Shown: positions 47,130 to 54,886, counted from the first letter of the stretch. The stretch: 54,886 bases of DNA from CAYHPY01 sp964358485 (GCA_964358485.1 CAYHPY010000015.1:1-54886); one strand, 5' to 3'. Notes: a model not told the origin generated them from the sequence alone. A program made the numbers and translations.

Positions 47130-47816
47130 ATGGCCCGCAAAAAGTTCCTTATCGTCTCGGCGGACCCTGAGCGGTCCCGCGTCCTGGGAAACATCCTAAC
47201 CGAGGGAGAGTCCCTGGCCTCGGTCCTTGCCTCGGAGACCGAGGCCGTGGCCGAACTCGGGCGGCGGCAGCATCAGGCGGTCTTTATCGACGCCGACAAT
47301 CCTTCGGTCCCCGGCCTGGCTTTGTGCCGGCGCCTGCGCGGGCTTTTGCCCGCCGGGTCCTGCGCCATCGTCCTCTTCGGCAGTCCCCGGGGCGGGGCCA
47401 AGCTGGTGGAAGGACTCGACGAAGGGGCCGACGACTTTTGGCCCTATCCGTTCAACGCCCCGGTCTGCCTGGCCTACCTCCGGGCGATCCTGCGCCGCGT
47501 CAGCCGCCTGGGCGGCTCCGTCGCCGTCCTTAAAAGCGGGGAGCTTCAGGTGGACCCGGTCCGGCGCAAGGCCTTCCTCGGGGACAAGGAAGTTTCGTTG
47601 CGCTCCAAGGAGTTCGACCTGCTCTATCTTCTGCTCAATCGGCGCGGGGAAGTCCTCAGCCGGGAGTATTTGATGGAGGAGGCCTGGGGACGGGAGTATT
47701 TCGGAGCCACCCGGACCATCGATTTTCATATCAGCCGCCTGCGGCGCAAGCTGGGGCGGCGGGGCAAGGACATCGAAACGATCGCCAAGAGCGGATACCG
47801 ATTCACGGCGGGGTGA
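47130..47816 (+). CDS. OmpR-family regulator with degenerate receiver
   Basis: 228 residues. Receiver half, 1-120: FLIVSADPERSRVLGNIL replaces the D-D pocket with S-A-D, the acceptor region reads AVFIDADNPSVPG, and the catalytic Lys is lost (DDFWPYPFNAPVCLAYLRAI, Tyr for Lys). DNA-binding winged helix, 130-228: LKSGELQVDPVRRKAFLGDK, VSLRSKEFDLLYLLLNRRGE, VLSREYLMEEAWGREYFGAT, RTIDFHISRLRRKLGRRGKD. Such receivers usually work without phosphorylation. It lies next to the intact CheY-like protein, which may regulate it; likely target is the pilin operon 82 nt downstream. Confidence 0.92.
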   Translation: MARKKFLIVSADPERSRVLGNILTEGESLASVLASETEAVAELGRRQHQAVFIDADNPSVPGLALCRRLRGLLPAGSCAIVLFGSPRGGAKLVEGLDEGADDFWPYPFNAPVCLAYLRAILRRVSRLGGSVAVLKSGELQVDPVRRKAFLGDKEVSLRSKEFDLLYLLLNRRGEVLSREYLMEEAWGREYFGATRTIDFHISRLRRKLGRRGKDIETIAKSGYRFTAG

Positions 47817-47860
47817 CTCCGGTCACAACTCCGGGCTTACCGATCGCTTACAAAAAGGCC

Positions 47861-47889
47861 TTGAACCGCCCCTCCGGGGGGTCTATACT
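47861..47889 (+). promoter_or_regulatory. promoter of the pilin operon (leaderless type)
   Basis: -35 TTGAAC (47861-47866), 17-bp spacer containing CCCC-TCC-GGGG, -10 TATACT (47884-47889), then 9 nt to the ATG and no ribosome site. A clear case of promoter-adjacent start. Confidence 0.7.
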
Positions 47890-47898
47890 TTAGCACCG

Positions 47899-50478
47899 AT
47901 GAGAATTAAGACCGCTTCCCGCGCAAACCGCGGGGTGACCCTGGTGGAACTCATGGTGGCCATGGTGATCCTGAGCACCGTGGTCCTGGGCGGAATGTCA
48001 AGCTTCCGCTTCTTTACCATGGCCATCCGCCAATCCCGGAGCAAAACCATCGCCCAGAACATCATCCAGGAGAAGATGGAGGTTCTCAAGAATTACTCCT
48101 ATTTCCAGCTCCTCGTCACCACCCAGACCACCGTGGACAACAACTATAACCCCGGCGTGACCTACGACAGCACGGCCTACCCCCCGGAAACCATCACCCT
48201 TTGGGGTTATCCGCCGTTCACCCGGGCCGTCCGGGTGGACTACGCCGACATGAGCGGCACCGACATCAGCACCGTTTCCTTCAATTCCAGCGACACGGGC
48301 ATCAAGCTTTTGACCGTCTATGTGCTCTGGAAGGACGGCTCCACCTTCAAGAAAATCGAGATCAAGAACCTTTTCGCCAACCCGGCCGCCTCGGCCCTGG
48401 ACTCGGGTTTTTCCGGGACGGTGAGCGTCAACGGGGGCGGCGCCCTGGCGGGCGCGCGGGTCGAGGTCATCGGCAGTCCCAACTGGTACGACGACACCGA
48501 CTCCAGCGGAAATTATTCCTTCCAGGTGGCCCGGGGAACCTACTCCCTGAGCGTTTCCTCCGCGGGCTATTTCAGCGCCAGCGTCAGCAACAAGATCGCC
48601 TACCGCGGGGCCTATACCGACGTTGATTTCAGCCTGGTCAAAATGGCCAGCGGAACGATCTCGGGGGAGGTCTGGCTGTCCACCTCCCTGGTGATTTCCC
48701 AAGTGGTTTGCTCCTCCAACACCCAGGGCACCATGGAAGTGGAATGGGTCAGTCTCTACAACCCCACCACCTACACCTGGACCATGGACGACGGGCACCT
48801 GGACCTCGTTTACGCCCAAAACGCCGGTGACGCGCCGTCGGGAATCACCCTGCTCTTCAATACCGCGACCCTCCCCCCCTACACCTATTACCTGATCGCC
48901 AGCACCTCCCCGATCTCCTTCCTTGGGGTCAACCGGACCGCCGACGCCCAATACGACCCAGCCGGATGCGTGGCCCCGTGCAACATCATGACGGACCTCT
49001 CCAGCGGCGGCGTCGGCATCCGCGACCCCAGCCGGGATATCTACCTGGACCGCCTGGCTTGGTCCAACTCCGGGGCCAACGCTCCCGTCGCCCTCACCGA
49101 AGGCACCGCCCTCTCCATGCCGGCCGGCTGCTGGAACGGAGACACCATGATCCGAATGACGAGCACGGCCACCATCAACCAAACCTACGGAAACGCCTAC
49201 GACAGCGAAATTAATTCGACCAACTTCTTCGGCCTGACCAACCCCGTGGCGGCCGGAAACCAAGGCCCGAATAATTCGGGCGACGTCAAGGTCCGCGTTT
49301 CCGGAAAACCGGCGCATGGCGCCGTGGTGGCCGTCAACGACACCTATTCCTCCCCGGCCCAGGCCGTGGCGACCAACTCCGGAACCTCCAGCGAGGTCGC
49401 GCGCTTCACCGTCAACAACGTGGCCACGGGCACCTGGCAGGTCACGGTGGCCTCGGGCTCCTATAAACTCGACGTCACCAACGCCGTGATCACCTCCGGG
49501 ATCAAGCTCAACATCCCGGGCCCGGCCACCGTCCCCGCCTACCCGGCGGCCACCTATAACGCCTCCGTTTTGACCTCCACCAACTCCGGAGGCTTCGTCC
49601 AGGGCTATGTCTATAGCGCGGGCGCAAATTATTGGACCCCCTTGAGCGGCATCCTCATGGAAGCCGGCGGCGTCCAGGCCCGAACCGCGGCCAGCGGCTT
49701 TTATTCCCTCAATGTGGACACCGGGGCCGTAACCTTGACGGCCAATTACAACTCGGACAACCCCAACTACGACTCGGCCTCGGGCGCCGGAACCGTGGGG
49801 GCGGGAGAAGTCTTGAATCTCCTCGAATATCCCTATTTCCACCTCAACCAAGGCGGCATCATCAAGGGCTACGTCACCTCCGGCACCGGGGCCCTGCCCA
49901 ACGTGGTGGTCAAGGCCTACGTCGGGGTGGTGGAGTACTCGGCCCCCAGCGACAATACCGGCTATTTCTACATAAAGGCGTCCACAAACGGGAGCCAATA
50001 CACGATCGAGGCGCTCTTGGACCCCGCCCAGTCCCAGTCCAGCGCGTTGAGCGACGCGGTCAATTGCAGCCAGGCCGATCCCCTCAAATGCTCCATGACC
50101 GTCCCGGGAAGCACGGTCTTCTCGGGGACCATCACCATCGCCGGCGGCCTGGGCCGGATCACCGGGTCGGTCGTCGACGCCGCCGGCTCCATCACCACCG
50201 GGGTGCTCGTCTTGGCCTCCCGGGGGGCCATCGCCGATCCCCCCAACAGCATTTACGGCTCCTCGGCCCCGGCCCTTTCCAACCCCCTTTACGCGGGGGC
50301 CAGCTCGGCCGACGGAACCTATACGCTGGAAGTGCGCGGAACTTCCTACAACATGAGCGCCTATTATCCCGTGGTCAACACCACGGACGGCTCGGTGGTT
50401 TACACGCTCAAGACCAAAACCAACGTCATGGTGACCGCGGGCGCCACCACCTCCGGGCAGAATTTCACATGGCCATGA
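47899..50478 (+). CDS. giant type IV pilin-like protein with exported beta domains
   Basis: 859 residues, whereas ordinary pilins have 130-250. A prepilin peptidase site and helix stand at the N-terminus: RG|VTLVELMVAMVILSTVVLG (here V replaces F at +1, and Glu5 is present). A PilV-like head (IAQNIIQEKMEVLKNYSYFQ) runs to about 170. Then come several Ig-like or carboxypeptidase-regulatory-like modules: FSGTVSVNGGGALAGARVEV, SGNYSFQVARGTYSLSVSSA, GGFVQGYVYSAGANYWTPLS, IIKGYVTSGTGALPNVVVKA, LGRITGSVVDAAGSITTGVL. Also an LTD-like segment (EVEWVSLYNPTTYTWTMDDG). Probably a tip adhesin or a large minor pilin displayed by the pilus or type II-like system. PilT at 196-1302 may act on the same pilus. 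Confidence 0.9.
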   Translation: MRIKTASRANRGVTLVELMVAMVILSTVVLGGMSSFRFFTMAIRQSRSKTIAQNIIQEKMEVLKNYSYFQLLVTTQTTVDNNYNPGVTYDSTAYPPETITLWGYPPFTRAVRVDYADMSGTDISTVSFNSSDTGIKLLTVYVLWKDGSTFKKIEIKNLFANPAASALDSGFSGTVSVNGGGALAGARVEVIGSPNWYDDTDSSGNYSFQVARGTYSLSVSSAGYFSASVSNKIAYRGAYTDVDFSLVKMASGTISGEVWLSTSLVISQVVCSSNTQGTMEVEWVSLYNPTTYTWTMDDGHLDLVYAQNAGDAPSGITLLFNTATLPPYTYYLIASTSPISFLGVNRTADAQYDPAGCVAPCNIMTDLSSGGVGIRDPSRDIYLDRLAWSNSGANAPVALTEGTALSMPAGCWNGDTMIRMTSTATINQTYGNAYDSEINSTNFFGLTNPVAAGNQGPNNSGDVKVRVSGKPAHGAVVAVNDTYSSPAQAVATNSGTSSEVARFTVNNVATGTWQVTVASGSYKLDVTNAVITSGIKLNIPGPATVPAYPAATYNASVLTSTNSGGFVQGYVYSAGANYWTPLSGILMEAGGVQARTAASGFYSLNVDTGAVTLTANYNSDNPNYDSASGAGTVGAGEVLNLLEYPYFHLNQGGIIKGYVTSGTGALPNVVVKAYVGVVEYSAPSDNTGYFYIKASTNGSQYTIEALLDPAQSQSSALSDAVNCSQADPLKCSMTVPGSTVFSGTITIAGGLGRITGSVVDAAGSITTGVLVLASRGAIADPPNSIYGSSAPALSNPLYAGASSADGTYTLEVRGTSYNMSAYYPVVNTTDGSVVYTLKTKTNVMVTAGATTSGQNFTWP

Positions 50479-50975
50479 AAATGAACAAGAAGGGCTACAC
50501 GCTGACCGAGGCCATGATGACGGTGGCCATCCTGGGCATTCTGGGGGGCAGCGCGGCCCCGATCATGGTGCGCGTCAACAACTTTTGGCGGCAGACCACC
50601 GCGCGCAACGAGATCGAGCGGGACGTCCGCGCCAGCCTGGACCAAATCAACCGGACCCTCCGGCAGGCCGACCGAAAGACGGTCAACATCGACCAGGTTT
50701 CCGGCCAGCCGCCCTTTTCCCGGATCACCTTCAACGTCGAGGACGGCTCCCGCCTGCAATTCTACCAATCCGGCAATAAGCTTATCATGGTCCGCAGTTC
50801 GACCACGGTGACCACTTCGGAGCTTTCCCGGAGGGTGGGATTTATCGCCTTCACCTACCCCCGGACCGACGACCCGTCCATCGTCTCGGTGGCCGTGACC
50901 ATGCAGGCGCCGACCTACCTGGGCGGCAAGAAAGCCCTCCAGCTCTCGATCTCAAAAGTGAGGATCATGAATTGA
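50475..50975 (+). CDS. pseudopilin (PilW/PulJ-like)
   Basis: 166 residues. MKMNKKG|YTLTEAMMTVAILGIL is a prepilin cleavage site with Glu5 and a hydrophobic helix. RNEIERDVRASLDQINRTLR and INFNV-like strands (RITFNVEDGSRLQFYQSGNK), RVGFIAFTYPR and LQLSISKVRIMN follow, similar to PulJ/PilW minor pseudopilins. ATGA overlap with the giant pilin; an ATG 6 nt earlier is also in frame. Confidence 0.88.
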   Translation: MKMNKKGYTLTEAMMTVAILGILGGSAAPIMVRVNNFWRQTTARNEIERDVRASLDQINRTLRQADRKTVNIDQVSGQPPFSRITFNVEDGSRLQFYQSGNKLIMVRSSTTVTTSELSRRVGFIAFTYPRTDDPSIVSVAVTMQAPTYLGGKKALQLSISKVRIMN

Positions 50976-52375
50976 AATTTATCCGGGGCCTCTTCCAATT
51001 CGCAAAGGAATCGGCACGCCCGCGCCAAAAACGCAGGGCGCGGGCAGGCCGTTCCGAAGAAGGACAAATACTCGTCGGCGTGATCGTGATCATGCTGATG
51101 CTGGCCATCATCGTCCCGGTCATGGTCACCTATGTGCAAAACGAGGCCCGTTGGGGGCTCAAGCAATCCCGGAGCATGACGGCCTACCAGATCGCCGAGG
51201 CCGGGGTGGACCGGGGAATGCGCAGGATCTCGGAATCCACCGTGACTTGGTACAACGGCCAGGACGGGATTTTCCCGTCCGGCTACGAGTTCAACCAGAC
51301 CTACACCGACCTTATCGGCGGCTGCTACGCCGTTTCCATCTCCAGCGGCCCGGACATGGAGCAGGTGACCATCATCGCCGTCTCCAGCGAAACCTCCAAG
51401 AGGGAAGGGCGCGCCATCAAGGCCATTTACGCCAACAGCCCCCTGGGCGACACGGCCGTGCGGGGCAACACCGGGGTCACCGTGGCCGGGTCCAACACCA
51501 TGGTCGAGTGGGGCGCGATCATCACCCCCAAGAACGTGGTCATGAACGGCCGGACCTCCCCCCAGGTCTTGTCCTCCGGCGCGATCGACCTGGACACCAA
51601 CGGCTCCACCCCCCCCAACTGCGACGACACCTGCGTCCAATGGCATTCCTACGAGCCCAACATCCCCCCGGACCCCGGGATCGACCCCAGCTATTTCTAC
51701 AACGCCGCGATCGATTCCGGAACCTATTTCGGGGCGACGCAATGCTGGGGCGTGAACTCCGGGACCGCCTGCGGCGTGGCCTGCAACACGACCTGCTCCA
51801 ACGGCACCGACTGCAACACCGGAAAGCCCTATTACATCGCCGGCAACCTCTGCGTGGAAGGCGCCGTCTACGTCAACGGAACCCTTTTCGTCACCGGGGA
51901 CGTGTCCTTGCCCAACGGTTTGGCCGGCGCCGGAGACACCATCGAGACCCTTCTGCCGCGCAAGGCCTGGATGCAGTACGGCCTCAACGCCGCAAGCTGG
52001 GCCCATTACGCGACTCTTTCCGACAACGGCTACCCCGGAAACGCCCCCTGGGACCCGACGGCCCCCGCATCCTTCCCGGGCCTGACCTCAAATTACAAAT
52101 CTCCCGCCGGGACCTTGGTCCGCATGTCCCAGGTCTTCGTCCAGGGCTTCCTGTACGTGGGCGGCAATTTGTCCCAAATCGGCGGCTCGGGACAAACCAA
52201 GGTGATCGGGGCGGCCTATGTCGGAGGGAGCGTCAACGTGACCCCCAACAACTTCTTCATCTACTACTCCGAGTCGGCAGGTTCCTACATCCGAACCTCC
52301 CACATCTACCTCAGCCGCCTCTCCTGGATGGAGCTTCCCCAACAGAAGTGGCCGCCCGGCCTGGCCTGCCCCTAA
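50972..52375 (+). CDS. PilX-like minor pilin with large passenger
   Basis: 467 residues, TTG start overlapping the preceding stop. A basic N-terminus (RPRQKRRARAGRSEE) precedes GQILVGVIVIMLMLAIIVPV, then YVQNEARWGLKQSRSMTAYQ and IAEAGVDRGMRRI, the latter two typical of PilX-type proteins. The prepilin site is G|QILV without Glu5, as in PilX. The C-terminal 340 residues are beta-rich and Gly/Asn-rich with several repeated hydrophobic strands (VRGNTGVTVAGSNTMVEWGA; CVEGAVYVNGTLFVTGDVSL; AAYVGGSVNVTPNNFF), like a right-handed beta helix. Eleven cysteines suggest extracellular disulphides. Confidence 0.83.
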   Translation: MKFIRGLFQFAKESARPRQKRRARAGRSEEGQILVGVIVIMLMLAIIVPVMVTYVQNEARWGLKQSRSMTAYQIAEAGVDRGMRRISESTVTWYNGQDGIFPSGYEFNQTYTDLIGGCYAVSISSGPDMEQVTIIAVSSETSKREGRAIKAIYANSPLGDTAVRGNTGVTVAGSNTMVEWGAIITPKNVVMNGRTSPQVLSSGAIDLDTNGSTPPNCDDTCVQWHSYEPNIPPDPGIDPSYFYNAAIDSGTYFGATQCWGVNSGTACGVACNTTCSNGTDCNTGKPYYIAGNLCVEGAVYVNGTLFVTGDVSLPNGLAGAGDTIETLLPRKAWMQYGLNAASWAHYATLSDNGYPGNAPWDPTAPASFPGLTSNYKSPAGTLVRMSQVFVQGFLYVGGNLSQIGGSGQTKVIGAAYVGGSVNVTPNNFFIYYSESAGSYIRTSHIYLSRLSWMELPQQKWPPGLACP

Positions 52376-52390
52376 CCGCTCGGGACTTGG

Positions 52391-52396
52391 TAGAAT
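52391..52396 (+). promoter_or_regulatory. -10 element of tmk-holB-metG (leaderless type)
   Basis: TAGAAT preceded by TGG (extended -10), 6 nt upstream of the GTG chosen for tmk, itself 16 nt past the pilin operon stop. No ribosome site precedes tmk. Confidence 0.5.
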
Positions 52397-52402
52397 GTGT
52401 CC

Positions 52403-53023
52403 GTGAAACGCCGAAAGGGGGCCTTTATCGTCCTGGAGGGCCCGGACAAATCCGGAAAATCCACCCAGGCCGCCCTGCTGGCCCGGGCCTTGCGCGCCCA
52501 GGGCCGGGAGGTCATCCACACCCGGGAGCCCGGCGGCACCTCCTTCGCCGAGAAAATACGGGCCATTCTGCTGGATAAAAGGCATAAGGTTGAGCCCATG
52601 GCCGAGCTCCTGCTCTATGAGGCCGCCAGGGCCCAGCACACGGCGGAAGTGGTTTTGCCGGCCCTCCGGGCCGGCAAAATAGTTATCTCCGAGCGCTACA
52701 CCTTGGCGACCCTCGCCTACCAGGGATTTGCCCGGGGCTTGGCCCTGCCGGTGATCCGCCGCCTCAACGCCATCGCCAGCTTTGATACGAAGGCCGACTT
52801 GACGGTCGTGTTGGACATTCCGGAGCCTTCCTTCAAAACCAGGGACCGCAAACGGAGGCTGGACCGGCTGGAGTCAGAGCCGGTCACCTTCCGAAGAAAG
52901 GTTCGGGAAGGCTACAAACGGCTCGCTCGCCGCGAGCCGGCATGCGTTCTTTTGGATGGCACGCTTCCGGTGGAGGTTCTCCACCGGAAGCTATTGCTTC
53001 TTTCGAGAAGGTTTTCTTCATGA
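52403..53023 (+). CDS. tmk: thymidylate kinase
   Basis: dTMP + ATP to dTDP. 206 residues from GTG 52403 (M)KRRKGAFIVLEGPDKSGKS; a GTG 6 nt earlier abuts the -10 directly and is less likely. P-loop GPDKSGKSTQ, DR(E)-type motif HTREPGGTSFAEKIRAILLD, base-binding ISERYTLATLAYQGFARGL and LID region DRKRRLDRLESE. The family usually has D-R-Y; here E-R-Y. Operon tmk-holB-metG is common in bacteria. Confidence 0.94.
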   Translation: MKRRKGAFIVLEGPDKSGKSTQAALLARALRAQGREVIHTREPGGTSFAEKIRAILLDKRHKVEPMAELLLYEAARAQHTAEVVLPALRAGKIVISERYTLATLAYQGFARGLALPVIRRLNAIASFDTKADLTVVLDIPEPSFKTRDRKRRLDRLESEPVTFRRKVREGYKRLARREPACVLLDGTLPVEVLHRKLLLLSRRFSS

Positions 53024-53952
53024 AATTTTCCGACGTCAAAGGACAAGAAAAGGCGGCCAAGAAGCTGGCCGCCTTTTTGGCCGCGGAAAGAATTCCAACG
53101 GCCCTCCTCTTTTCCGGTCCCGAAGGGACCGGGAAAGCGCTGATGGCCACCGCCCTCGCTCAATCATTGATCTGCCCCGACTCGGCCGCCGGCGATGCTT
53201 GCGGGCTATGCTCCGCATGCGGCTCCATCGCCCGCAGGATCCATCCGGACGTGCCCTTCGTCAACGCCCTCTACCAGGCGACCTTGGAAGACGAGGAAGT
53301 TTCCAAGCAAAGGACCCTCAAAGTCGATACCATCCGCCGCCTGCGCCGGGACATGGAGATGGAATCGCTCCTGGGCTCCTGGAAGGTGGCGGTGATCGAG
53401 GACGCCCACACCTTGGAGGTGGAGGCGTCCAATGCCCTGCTGAAAATCCTGGAGGAGCCCCCGAGGCGGACCCTTTGGATATTGCTCACCTCCCAGAAGG
53501 AGCGACTCCCTTCCACGGTGCTCTCCCGCTGTTTCACGGTCCGTTTTTCCCCCCTGCCCGCCTCCGTGCTCACCCCGATTCTGACGGAGCGGGGCATTCC
53601 GCGGGACCGGGCCGAACTTCTGGGACACCTGGCGGAAGGCTCGGCTTCCCGGGCCCTTCAGCTGGCCGAGGGCTTGGCCTGGGATCCGCGAGGCGGCCCC
53701 CCGGAATTGGCGCCCCTGGCCGCGGCGGACTCCCTGCCCAAGGAATTGGCGTCGGCCCGGAAAATCGTGGAAATGACCCTTTACGGATTGGCACAGCGGC
53801 TTCGGATGAAGGCCATGGACGGAGGAGTTGAATTCGGGGAAATTCAAAAACCTTTGAGGCAATTGATCGAACTCAGGAAAAGCCTTGGGTCAAACGCGGA
53901 TCCCAGGCTAATAATGCTTTTGGGGCTGGCTGAAGCCAACCGCCATTTATGA
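53020..53952 (+). CDS. holB: DNA polymerase III delta-prime subunit
   Basis: Clamp-loader subunit, 310 residues. DVKGQEKAAKKLAAFLAAER, IPTALLFSGPEGTGKALMAT is a P-loop with Ala in place of the terminal Ser/Thr, consistent with a delta-prime that does not hydrolyse ATP. Zinc-binding cluster CPD...CGLCSAC, then KVDTIRRLRRDMEMESLLGS, KVAVIEDAHTLEVEASNALL, KILEEPPRRTLWILLTSQKE and the SRC motif LPSTVLSRCFTVRF. C-terminal helical collar domain is present. ATGA overlap with tmk. Confidence 0.94.
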   Translation: MKFSDVKGQEKAAKKLAAFLAAERIPTALLFSGPEGTGKALMATALAQSLICPDSAAGDACGLCSACGSIARRIHPDVPFVNALYQATLEDEEVSKQRTLKVDTIRRLRRDMEMESLLGSWKVAVIEDAHTLEVEASNALLKILEEPPRRTLWILLTSQKERLPSTVLSRCFTVRFSPLPASVLTPILTERGIPRDRAELLGHLAEGSASRALQLAEGLAWDPRGGPPELAPLAAADSLPKELASARKIVEMTLYGLAQRLRMKAMDGGVEFGEIQKPLRQLIELRKSLGSNADPRLIMLLGLAEANRHL

Positions 53953-54005
53953 CCGAGCTTGGCGAGGAAATGGTCGCATCGAAGGCCGTCGGGAGGCGAC
54001 CATGA
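53949..54005 (+). CDS. 18-codon bridging ORF between holB and metG
   Basis: MTELGEEMVASKAVGRRP. Its ATG overlaps the holB stop (ATGA) and its TGA overlaps the metG ATG (ATGA), so ribosomes leaving holB could translate across to metG without release. Too short to name; may be only a coupling device or chance. Confidence 0.3.
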   Translation: MTELGEEMVASKAVGRRP

Positions 54006-54886
54006 AACCCTACTACATCACCACCCCGCTCTATTACGTCAACGCCGAGCCCCACATCGGCCATGCCTACACCACCGTGGCGGCCGATGTCCTGGCCCGT
54101 TTCATGCGCGCCCGGGGAAGGGAAACCCATCTATTGACCGGGACCGACGAGCACGGGGCCAAGATCGCGGAGGCCGCCTCGGCCGCCGGTATTTCGCCTC
54201 AGGCTTGGGCGGACAAAATCTCGGGCTCCTTCCGGGAGCTTTGGAAGCATCTCGACGTCCGCCACGACGATTACATCCGCACGACCGAGGAACGCCACAA
54301 GGCCTGCGTGGCCGCCGTTTTCTCGGCGCTCAAGGATAGCGGAGACATCTACAAGGGGCGCTATAGCGGCTTCTACTGCCTTTCCTGCGAATCCTATTGG
54401 ACGGACAAGGAAGCGCCCGAAATAGAAGGGAAACGGAAATGTCCAAATACGGAATGCCGAAGGCCGCTGCAACTCGTCGAAGAAGAAAGTTATTTTTTCA
54501 GGCTCTCAAAATACCAGGAACGCCTGACGGAACTATACAAGAAGGGAATGTTCCTCCAGCCTTCCAACCGAGCCAACGAAATCGTTCGATTCGTGGAGCG
54601 GGGGCTGGAGGACATTTCGATATCCCGCACCAAGGTCAAATGGGGGATTCCGGTTCCCGGCGACCCCGAACACACCATCTACGTCTGGTTCGACGCCCTC
54701 ATCAACTACGTCAGCGCGCTGGGATTTCAGCCCGGCGGGTCCCCCGGGCGCTTCAACGACCTTTGGCCCGCCGAGGTCCACATCGTGGGCAAGGAAATCT
54801 ACCGCTTCCACGCCGTGATCTGGCCCGCCATGCTCATGGCCTTGGGCGTGGAACCCCCCGCCCGGGTCTACGCCCACGGCTGGTGG
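54002..54886 (+). CDS. metG: methionyl-tRNA synthetase, N-terminal fragment
   Basis: Class I synthetase charging tRNA-Met; runs off the window end after 295 residues. MKPYYITTPLYYVNAEPHIG, HAYTTVAADVLARFMRARGR and the HIGH box PHIGHAY open the Rossmann fold. LLTGTDEHGAKIAEAASAAG, then the connective peptide with the zinc cysteines YCLSCESYW and CPNTEC, and NEIVRFVERGLEDISISRTK, VKWGIPVPGDPEHTIYVWFD and HIVGKEIYRFHAVIWPAML follow. GGGAGG lies 5 nt before the ATG. The KMSKS loop is beyond the window. Confidence 0.96.
   Translation, partial: MKPYYITTPLYYVNAEPHIGHAYTTVAADVLARFMRARGRETHLLTGTDEHGAKIAEAASAAGISPQAWADKISGSFRELWKHLDVRHDDYIRTTEERHKACVAAVFSALKDSGDIYKGRYSGFYCLSCESYWTDKEAPEIEGKRKCPNTECRRPLQLVEEESYFFRLSKYQERLTELYKKGMFLQPSNRANEIVRFVERGLEDISISRTKVKWGIPVPGDPEHTIYVWFDALINYVSALGFQPGGSPGRFNDLWPAEVHIVGKEIYRFHAVIWPAMLMALGVEPPARVYAHGWW

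Noticed and set aside
47998..49998. 666-codon minus-strand open frame opposite the giant pilin
   Set aside because: Same shadow effect: Gly/Val/Asp-rich translation, no recognisable fold, no promoter.
1..54886. Insertion sequences, prophage, integrase sites, CRISPR arrays, tRNA or rRNA genes
   Set aside because: I saw no transposase or integrase motifs, no regularly spaced direct repeats and no tRNA-like cloverleaf; a tRNA scan was not possible here.

Overview
The window is a gene-dense, high-GC bacterial chromosome segment with no rRNA, tRNA, CRISPR array or insertion sequence that I could recognise. Genes overlap by 4 nt (ATGA/GTGA/TTGA) at most junctions, and no gene-free stretch exceeds 300 bases (the longest is about 230). 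The mix of a sugar-phosphate type microcompartment, type IV pilus parts, B12-dependent ribonucleotide reductase, HpnCDE and many glycosyltransferases would fit Elusimicrobiota or a neighbouring candidate phylum. That assignment is a guess; the sequence alone does not prove a phylum.

Region 1 (about 1-9175, minus strand) is a bacterial microcompartment (BMC) operon read from a strong promoter next to tpiA: tpiA, pduL, BMC-H, BMC-P, CoA-acylating aldehyde dehydrogenase, BMC-T, rpiB, two small unrelated ORFs, two BMC-P, deoC, a zinc-ribbon protein, BMC-H, an EutT-N-like mini-protein, then pilT. DeoC plus RpiB plus PduL plus aldehyde dehydrogenase marks it as the sugar-phosphate-utilising (SPU) type. 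2-Deoxyribose-5-phosphate would be split to acetaldehyde and glyceraldehyde-3-phosphate; acetaldehyde goes to acetyl-CoA and acetyl-phosphate inside the shell, and TpiA drains the triose. Just upstream lies a phosphorus/nucleotide scavenging set (DUF47-like, exported 5'-nucleotidase, class B-like acid phosphatase) that could supply nucleosides.

Region 2 (about 11860-21974, minus) holds a methyltransferase, asparagine synthase with an apparent AUC start, ribosomal proteins rpsI/rplM, an exported protein, dcd, the squalene genes hpnE-hpnD-hpnC, obg, rpmA and rplU.

Region 3 (about 22060-42813, both strands) is a surface-glycan locus: nine glycosyltransferase genes (one a double GT2), a Wzm/Wzt-type ABC exporter, a TMTC-like membrane TPR protein, a DegT aminotransferase, PIG-L deacetylase, SGNH hydrolase, exported GH51 arabinofuranosidase and a nucleotidyltransferase. 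Embedded in it, from one divergent promoter, is a peptide-modification cassette: PqqD-like protein, B12-type radical SAM enzyme and a 40-residue peptide with the lasso-leader pattern Y-x2-P-x-L-x3-G on one side, and an HPr-kinase-like protein on the other. This is the best candidate for an undescribed system.

Region 4 (about 42900-54886, plus) carries nrdJ with a hairpin leader, a histidine kinase with two response regulators (the second with a degenerate receiver), three pilin-like genes (the first an 859-residue pilin with a large exported domain), then tmk, holB and the start of metG. A recurring feature of the whole window is a -10 hexamer only 6-9 nt before a start codon, which suggests leaderless mRNAs.
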